From positions 1-20,013 of the forward strand of contig JBAXOT010000032.1 of the NCBI GenBank assembly GCA_037133095.1: a DNA stretch of 20,013 bases, in the 5' to 3' direction. Below are positions 15,837-20,013 of this stretch, piece by piece. The stretch comes from CAIMZW01 sp037133095. Its GTDB lineage: Bacteria > Actinomycetota > Actinomycetes > Nanopelagicales > Nanopelagicaceae. Under the pieces are notes generated by a model. The model made no database searches. It saw nothing but the letters and a program-made list of their open reading frames with translations, and had not been told where the DNA came from. Position 1 is the first letter of the stretch. The number at the start of each line of letters is the position of its first letter. Both the position numbers and the translations under genes were made by a program.

Positions 15837-15855
15837 TGTCCCCTAACACTGCCCC
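15837..15855 (-). repeat. Conserved TetR leader element, copy 2
   Basis: Plus-strand TGTCCCCTAACACTGCCCC differs only at the two central bases from the 19-bp element before the other TetR module (17195-17213). On the minus strand it supplies the AGGGG ribosome binding site of the TTG-started gene. The conserved GGGGCA part extends beyond what a ribosome binding site needs, so it may also be an operator or the remnant of the duplicated segment. Confidence 0.7.
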
Positions 15856-15869
15856 GCAGTTTTCCTACT

Positions 15870-15885
15870 CTCGGTAAACACCAAG
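15870..15885. promoter_or_regulatory. Imperfect palindrome, candidate TetR operator
   Basis: CTCGGTAAACACCAAG has 6-bp arms matching at five of six positions (CTYGGT...ACCRAG) around four bases. It lies 38 bases before the TTG start of the second TetR module, in the only sizeable gap within the cluster, which is where an autoregulating TetR protein usually binds. No copy is seen before the first module, which may be read through from prs. Confidence 0.4.
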
Positions 15886-15931
15886 CGAAGATGTGCTATT
15901 AAAAAAGAAGTCCGTAAGAGACCGATTTAAA

Positions 15932-15954
15932 ACAATGAAACTTTAGTCTATTGT
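15932..15954 (-). terminator. Weak terminator-like hairpin after the first TetR module
   Basis: On the minus strand ACAAT and ATTGT close a hairpin whose loop can form a further short stem (ACT/AGT), followed by TTTT. It lies 21 bases after the stop at 15976. The stem is AT-rich, so efficiency would be low and the call is uncertain. Confidence 0.3.
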
Positions 15955-15975
15955 GAGGTTTTCGCCAAGTACTCG

Positions 15976-16578
15976 TTAGCCATTGAGAATCACGCTGGCC
16001 AATAAGCCATCAACTAGGTAATTCCACTCCGTTGGATCTAGTTTTTCAGTAGAGAGGCTTCCTATGACGGAGCCGACGTTATAGGACTGCACAAAAATGC
16101 CCACCACTTCCGGGTCGAGATGGGGATTGCCCCAACCCTTAGCAACCACCTCTTGGAAGATTGCGGTCAACCCACGGTTAATTCTGAGCTGGACTTCACC
16201 AATATGCGACTTCATTCTGGGGCTGTTCCAGCCGATTGCCATGGCATCGATTCGCGCGAGCCGGGAAGCGGTGATTTCGTACCCCACATTTCCATGGGTA
16301 ACAGCGCGAATTTTTGAGAGAAAATCTTCCTTTGATTCTGCGCTTGTCAGGGCACTCTCGAGTTGGCTTAAAGTGTTTTCCACCATCTGGCTAAATATCT
16401 CAACCAATGCGACCCCAATGAGATCTGGGAAGTCTTCAAAATGGTGGTAAAGCGAACCTTTTGATATGCCGGAAACTTCCAGTACCCGGTCGCTGGTGAC
16501 ACTTTGCCAACCGTCGTCGCGAATCATCTGTACCGCACACTCGATCAATGCAATCTTGGTGCTGTGATTCTGGGTCAT
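15976..16578 (-). CDS. TetR-family regulator (module 1, second gene, type B)
   Basis: A 200-residue TetR/AcrR-type regulator with recognition region ISKGSLYHHFEDFPDLIG at 38-55 followed by a helical sensor domain. It is the paralogue of the protein at 14613-15221 (about 44% identical positions, no internal gaps) and only distantly like its own operon partner outside the DNA-binding domain. The ATG overlaps the stop of the upstream TetR gene as ATGA with no good ribosome binding site, so equal production of the two proteins is likely. This fits formation of a heterodimer, which is inference. Ligand unknown. Confidence 0.9.
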   Translation of the reverse strand: MTQNHSTKIALIECAVQMIRDDGWQSVTSDRVLEVSGISKGSLYHHFEDFPDLIGVALVEIFSQMVENTLSQLESALTSAESKEDFLSKIRAVTHGNVGYEITASRLARIDAMAIGWNSPRMKSHIGEVQLRINRGLTAIFQEVVAKGWGNPHLDPEVVGIFVQSYNVGSVIGSLSTEKLDPTEWNYLVDGLLASVILNG

Positions 16579-17189
16579 ACCGTCACCGCCGGGAAAAACC
16601 AGGTCTCGAAAATAAGATCAACGACTTGATTCCATTTTTCAGAATCCATTCGTTGGTCCGAGAAATCATCAATGACTTTGCCGATTGTGTAAGCCTGAGT
16701 GAAAACACCGAAGGCTCGAGGTGAAATGTTCTTATTCCCCCAACCTCGCTCTTGAGATTCTCGGAAGAGGTCGGCGATGGCCGAAGTGATGCGCTCTTGC
16801 TCGACGGCCAACAGTTCGCGCGTTCGTTCACTTCGGGTTGAGGTCGCTATGGCTTGAATTCGAACGTAGCGCATTCGCTCCAACTCAGGCGCGCTGGTTG
16901 CTCTGGTCACTTCTTTCAAACCCGCGAGCAAATCTTCTCTTGATTTGACGACGAACAACAATTGGTTGATGTTATGGACGGTACTGTCGGCATACGCAGA
17001 GAATAAGAAAACTTGTGCGATTTCCAGCAACTCTGAAAAATCTGAAAAATGGTGATAAAGCGAACCCTTAGAGATTCCAGATTTTTCCAGCACCAATTCG
17101 GTGGTGATCTCGGAGACACCACGAGTTTCGAGCAACATCACAACTGTGTCGACCAATGTTTTTTTGGTCGGGTGAAGTGCAGCGAGCAA
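16575..17189 (-). CDS. TetR-family regulator (module 1, first gene, type A)
   Basis: A 204-residue TetR/AcrR-type regulator with recognition region ISKGSLYHHFSDFSELLE at 39-56, identical from KGS to LLE with its paralogue at 15218-15832. The sensor domain keeps the blocks ADLFRE, QERGWG and QAYTIG. The start is TTG, eight bases after AGGGG in the conserved leader; no ATG or GTG lies nearby that would keep the family N terminus (LHPTK). It follows prs by 38 nt, so it is probably transcribed from the glmU-prs promoter as well as from any local one. Function unknown; neighbours suggest a link to cell-wall precursor or nucleotide supply only by position. Confidence 0.9.
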   Translation of the reverse strand: MLAALHPTKKTLVDTVVMLLETRGVSEITTELVLEKSGISKGSLYHHFSDFSELLEIAQVFLFSAYADSTVHNINQLLFVVKSREDLLAGLKEVTRATSAPELERMRYVRIQAIATSTRSERTRELLAVEQERITSAIADLFRESQERGWGNKNISPRAFGVFTQAYTIGKVIDDFSDQRMDSEKWNQVVDLIFETWFFPAVTV

Positions 17190-17194
17190 TTACC

Positions 17195-17213
17195 TGTCCC
17201 CTAACGTTGCCCC
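17195..17213 (-). repeat. Conserved TetR leader element, copy 1
   Basis: Plus-strand TGTCCCCTAACGTTGCCCC, identical at 17 of 19 positions to the element at 15837-15855 and placed the same way before a TTG-started TetR gene, with one base more between the element and the start. It contains the AGGGG ribosome binding site on the minus strand and lies entirely in the 38-nt gap between prs and the first TetR gene. Confidence 0.7.
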
Positions 17214-17227
17214 AAAACAAAACTGGT

Positions 17228-18208
17228 CTAGCTGTGTCCGTCAAAGAGGCTCGTCACCGAACCATCTTCAAAAACCTCTCGGATAGCACGTGCAAGCAGT
17301 GGTGCAATAGAGAGCACTGTCAGATTCTCGAATCGGCTCTCTTCTGGAATTGGCAAAGTATCAGTAACAACAACTTCGCTCACCCGAGAACTCTTCAAGC
17401 GATCCACAGCTGGACCCGAAAGCACTGCATGCGTTGCCGCGACGATAACATCCTTTGCGCCTTCATCAAAGAGGGCATCCACCGCTTTGGTAATAGTTCC
17501 CGCAGTATCAATCATGTCGTCGATAACCACACAAGTTTGTCCTCGAACGTCACCTACAACACGACCTGTGACGGATTCGTTAGGAATTCGTGGGTCTCGA
17601 GTTTTATGAATAAACGCGATTGGTACGCCGCCGAGCAAATCAGACCAACGTTCAGCAACACGAACCCGACCCGAGTCTGGCGAAACAATGGTCAAACGAG
17701 AGCGGTCCACTTTGCTGCCGACATAGTTAGTCAATAATGGCAATGCAAAGAGGTGGTCAACTGGTCCATCAAAGAAGCCCTGAATTTGTGCGGTGTGTAA
17801 ATCCACAACCATGAGGCGATCCGCGCCTGCAGTTTTAAAAAGATCAGCCATGAGGCGAGCAGAAATTGGCTCGCGACCACGATGCTTTTTATCTTGACGT
17901 GCATAACCATAAAAAGGGGCTACAACAGTGATTCGTTTCGCGGATGCTCGCTTGAGCGCATCAACCATAATCAGTTGTTCCATAATTTGTTTGTTCACTG
18001 GCGCGGCATGGCTTTGAATAACAAAGGCATCACTGCCGCGCACACTCTCTTCAAAACGAACGAAGATTTCGCCGTTGGCAAAGTCATATGCCGAAGTTGG
18101 TGTCAACGGAATTCCGAGTTCAGCGGCCACATCTTCTGCAAGCTCTGGATAGCCACGTCCCGCAAAAAGTCGCAGTCGCTTTTCAGAAGTGAGTCGAAGT
18201 TCGGTCAT
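17228..18208 (-). CDS. prs: Ribose-phosphate pyrophosphokinase (PRPP synthetase)
   Basis: A 326-residue class I PRPP synthetase transferring pyrophosphate from ATP to ribose 5-phosphate; PRPP feeds purine, pyrimidine, NAD, histidine and tryptophan synthesis. Visible signatures are FANGEIFVR (43-51), the ATP/flexible-loop region YGYARQDKKHRGREPIS (100-116), the metal-binding VVDLHTAQIQGFF (134-146), the HKTRDP loop (201-206) and the PRPP-binding loop VVIDDMIDTAGTI (227-239). The ATG overlaps the glmU stop as ATGA. The pair glmU-prs is conserved in actinobacteria (Rv1018c-Rv1017c). Confidence 0.97.
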   Translation of the reverse strand: MTELRLTSEKRLRLFAGRGYPELAEDVAAELGIPLTPTSAYDFANGEIFVRFEESVRGSDAFVIQSHAAPVNKQIMEQLIMVDALKRASAKRITVVAPFYGYARQDKKHRGREPISARLMADLFKTAGADRLMVVDLHTAQIQGFFDGPVDHLFALPLLTNYVGSKVDRSRLTIVSPDSGRVRVAERWSDLLGGVPIAFIHKTRDPRIPNESVTGRVVGDVRGQTCVVIDDMIDTAGTITKAVDALFDEGAKDVIVAATHAVLSGPAVDRLKSSRVSEVVVTDTLPIPEESRFENLTVLSIAPLLARAIREVFEDGSVTSLFDGHS

Positions 18209-19668
18209 TCAGATGCCCCATTTCCCGGTGGTGTTACTGACTTGTCATCAATCGTGGTTCCTGCACGTTCTGCAGCCTGTGCTGATTTACTCCCCGAGCG
18301 CTTGCGCAGAACCCATCCTAAAATATTTCGCTGCTTGGCTCGAGCAACTGCCATCGATCCGGCTGGCACATCTTCATTGATGACCGATCCTGCTGCAGTG
18401 TAAGCCCCGTCGCCCACGGTGACAGGTGCGACTAAGACATTGTCGCTGCCGATACGGACGTCATCGCCGACGAAAGTTTGATATTTGTTGACACCATCGT
18501 AATTCGCAAAGATCGTTGCCGCGCCGATATTGGTGCCTTTCCCAATCGTTGCGTCTCCCACGTACGACAAGTGCGGGACTTTGGACCCTTCGCCTATGCT
18601 GGAATTCTTAACTTCGACATAGGCACCAACTTTTGCAGACGGTCCCAGAACGGTGCCAGGGCGAATAAATGAAAAAGGACCAACCGTTGCATTCGGGCCA
18701 ATGGTTGCGCCAGTTACTTGAGACTCAACTATCTGGGCATCGCGCGCTACTTCAGCATCGATGAGTGTCGAACGTGGTCCAACTACCGCACCTGATGCGA
18801 TCGAGGTCTTTCCCGAGAGTGCAGATCCCGGGTAAATAGTCACATCCTTTTCAATCGCCACATCTATATCAATCCAGGTAGTAAATGGATCAATTATGGT
18901 GACGCCATTTTTCATATGTTGGTCATTAATTCGATCTCGCATACAAGCGGCGGCTTCGGCCAATTGGGTGCGATCATTGATTCCCAAGGTCTCGGTGTAA
19001 TCATTGGAAAGAATTACGGTGGCACTGCCATCATTGCTCTTTATAAGGGCTATGACATCGGTTAAGTAAAGTTCGCCTTGTGAATTATTTGTTGTCAACT
19101 GAGCAATTGATTTTCGTAGGGCTGTGAGATTGAACAGATAAACCCCGGTGTTTACTTCATCGACGCTTCGCTCTTCTTCTGTGGCATCGCGTTCCTCAAC
19201 TATGTGATCGATATTGCCATAGTCATCGCGAATAATGCGCCCATAACCAAAAGGATCAGGCAACATCGCCGAGAGGACAGAAGCGTCACTGCCCTGCGCA
19301 AGGTGGGCTCGAAGAAATTCTTGCAAGGTATCGGGACTGATTAATGGCGTATCGCCAGCCAAAATTAACACGGTGCCATCAGTTGAAATATCTTTTAGTG
19401 CAAGTTGAACCGCATGACCTGTTCCATTGCGCTCGGCTTGGAAAACCGAGATGGCTGCAGGTGCGATTTGCTGCAGTGTCGATTCCACCGCTTCGCGATG
19501 TGCCCCGACAACTACTCGTACTTGATCGGCGGAAAGAGCATCAACGGCTCGGAGCACGTGTTGAATAATTGGCTTGCCCGCAATTGGATGAAGAACTTTG
19601 CTCGTGGCAGATTTCATTCGGGTGCCTTCACCTGCGGCGAGGACGATCGCAACTTCAAGGTGGTCCAA
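18205..19668 (-). CDS. glmU: Bifunctional GlmU (uridyltransferase/acetyltransferase)
   Basis: A 487-residue GlmU that acetylates glucosamine 1-phosphate and then couples it to UTP, giving UDP-GlcNAc for peptidoglycan. The N-terminal uridyltransferase domain shows LAAGEGTRMKSATSKVLH (10-27), NGTGHA (81-86) and LAGDTPL (103-109). The C-terminal left-handed beta-helix (about 265-460) is seen as hexapeptide repeats such as IGPNATVGPF, with VPHLSYVGDATIGKGTNIGA carrying the catalytic His. A charged, Ser-rich tail extends beyond the E. coli length, as in mycobacterial GlmU. The start is TTG, with AGGAG eight bases upstream (19677-19681); no ATG or GTG gives a better fit. Confidence 0.97.
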   Translation of the reverse strand: MDHLEVAIVLAAGEGTRMKSATSKVLHPIAGKPIIQHVLRAVDALSADQVRVVVGAHREAVESTLQQIAPAAISVFQAERNGTGHAVQLALKDISTDGTVLILAGDTPLISPDTLQEFLRAHLAQGSDASVLSAMLPDPFGYGRIIRDDYGNIDHIVEERDATEEERSVDEVNTGVYLFNLTALRKSIAQLTTNNSQGELYLTDVIALIKSNDGSATVILSNDYTETLGINDRTQLAEAAACMRDRINDQHMKNGVTIIDPFTTWIDIDVAIEKDVTIYPGSALSGKTSIASGAVVGPRSTLIDAEVARDAQIVESQVTGATIGPNATVGPFSFIRPGTVLGPSAKVGAYVEVKNSSIGEGSKVPHLSYVGDATIGKGTNIGAATIFANYDGVNKYQTFVGDDVRIGSDNVLVAPVTVGDGAYTAAGSVINEDVPAGSMAVARAKQRNILGWVLRKRSGSKSAQAAERAGTTIDDKSVTPPGNGASE

Positions 19669-19676
19669 CTGGGCGG

Positions 19677-19681
19677 CTCCT
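19677..19681 (-). promoter_or_regulatory. Ribosome binding site deciding the TTG start of glmU
   Basis: AGGAG on the minus strand, eight bases before TTG 19668. It is the best ribosome binding site near the expected GlmU N terminus and supports a TTG start. Confidence 0.6.
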
Positions 19682-19750
19682 ATCAGAATGGTCGATAGTG
19701 GGCGTAAAACGTGCTCTGGGTGCCTAGCCTACTTTGCCGGAGCGAACCTT

Positions 19751-20013
19751 TTGGCTCCGCCACCTTTTACTCGGGTGGCTTCGCCATTTTTACCAAAATG
19801 GCTCCGCCACTAGTACTTCGGGTGGCTTCGCCATTTTTACCAAAATGGCTCCGCCACTAGTACTTCGGGTGGCTTCGCCATTTTTACCAAAATGGCTCCG
19901 CCACTAGTACTTCGGGTGGCTTCGCCATTTTTACCAAAATGGCTCCGCCACTAGTACTTCGGGTGGCTTCGCCATTTTTACCAAAATGGCTCCGCCACTA
20001 GTACTTCGGGTGG
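19751..20013. repeat. Tandem array of 47-bp hairpin-forming repeats
   Basis: From 19772 the sequence repeats with an exact period of 47 bp (units starting CGGGTGGC at 19772, 19819, 19866, 19913, 19960 and 20007), with no mismatch between the five complete units; the sixth is cut by the window end. A degenerate partial unit (19751-19771) borders the array. Each unit holds an inverted repeat: GTGGCTTCGCCATTTT, four loop bases, then AAAATGGCTCCGCCAC, pairing at 13 of 16 positions with one three-base internal loop. The spacer contains ACTAGT. Since 47 is not a multiple of three and TAG recurs, the array is not coding. It lies about 100 bp upstream of glmU. Function unknown. Confidence 0.92.

Noticed and set aside
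14613..17189. Split or frameshifted larger TetR genes
   Set aside because: Each of the four frames encodes a complete 200-204-residue TetR protein with its own DNA-binding and sensor domains; the ATGA overlaps are ordinary coupling.
19772..20013. CRISPR array
   Set aside because: The units are directly adjacent with no variable spacers, and each 47-bp unit is identical including its inter-hairpin part.

Overview
The window looks like the chromosome of an actinobacterium of moderate GC content. The evidence is gene order: glmU-prs, rplY-pth and mfd-lipoprotein-mazG-eno-divIC-DUF501-ppx follow the layout I know from Mycobacterium tuberculosis (Rv1014c-Rv1026) and Streptomyces. Predicted starts mix ATG, GTG and TTG, and several operon-heading genes look leaderless. 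UUA codons are used freely and coding DNA is not GC-extreme, which would suit a small freshwater actinobacterium (acI or relatives). That placement is inference, not something the sequence proves.

Layout, read in the direction of most genes (minus strand, right to left). At 19751-20013 the window ends inside an array of perfectly repeated 47-bp hairpin-forming units. Then come glmU and prs (UDP-GlcNAc and PRPP synthesis, 4-nt overlap), followed by four TetR-family regulator genes that resolve into two tandem copies of one two-gene module, 17189-16575-15976 and 15832-15218-14613. rplY (ribosomal protein L25/CTC) and pth (peptidyl-tRNA hydrolase) follow. ppc (PEP carboxylase) is the only plus-strand gene; its stop codon abuts that of pth and it diverges from mfd.

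From mfd leftwards runs a long, tightly packed run of genes: mfd (transcription-repair coupling), a SurA-like lipoprotein, mazG (nucleotide pyrophosphohydrolase), eno (enolase), an FtsB/DivIC-like division protein, a DUF501 protein, a Ppx/GppA phosphatase, a family-5 uracil-DNA glycosylase and a secreted HExxH metallopeptidase. Most junctions are 4-nt overlaps or gaps of a few bases, so one transcript is likely. A tRNA with anticodon UAA but a short variable loop lies at the left edge.

The core genes are ordinary. The accessory or unusual parts are the duplicated TetR pair module with its conserved leader and nearby dyad-symmetric sites, the 47-bp hairpin array upstream of glmU, the short-armed tRNA(UAA), and the secreted metallopeptidase attached to a DNA-repair/housekeeping operon. 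No phage, transposase, CRISPR or toxin-antitoxin genes are visible. The only stretch without a gene that approaches 300 bases is 80-330, which holds small hairpins but no convincing gene, and the right end (19669-20013), which holds the repeat array.
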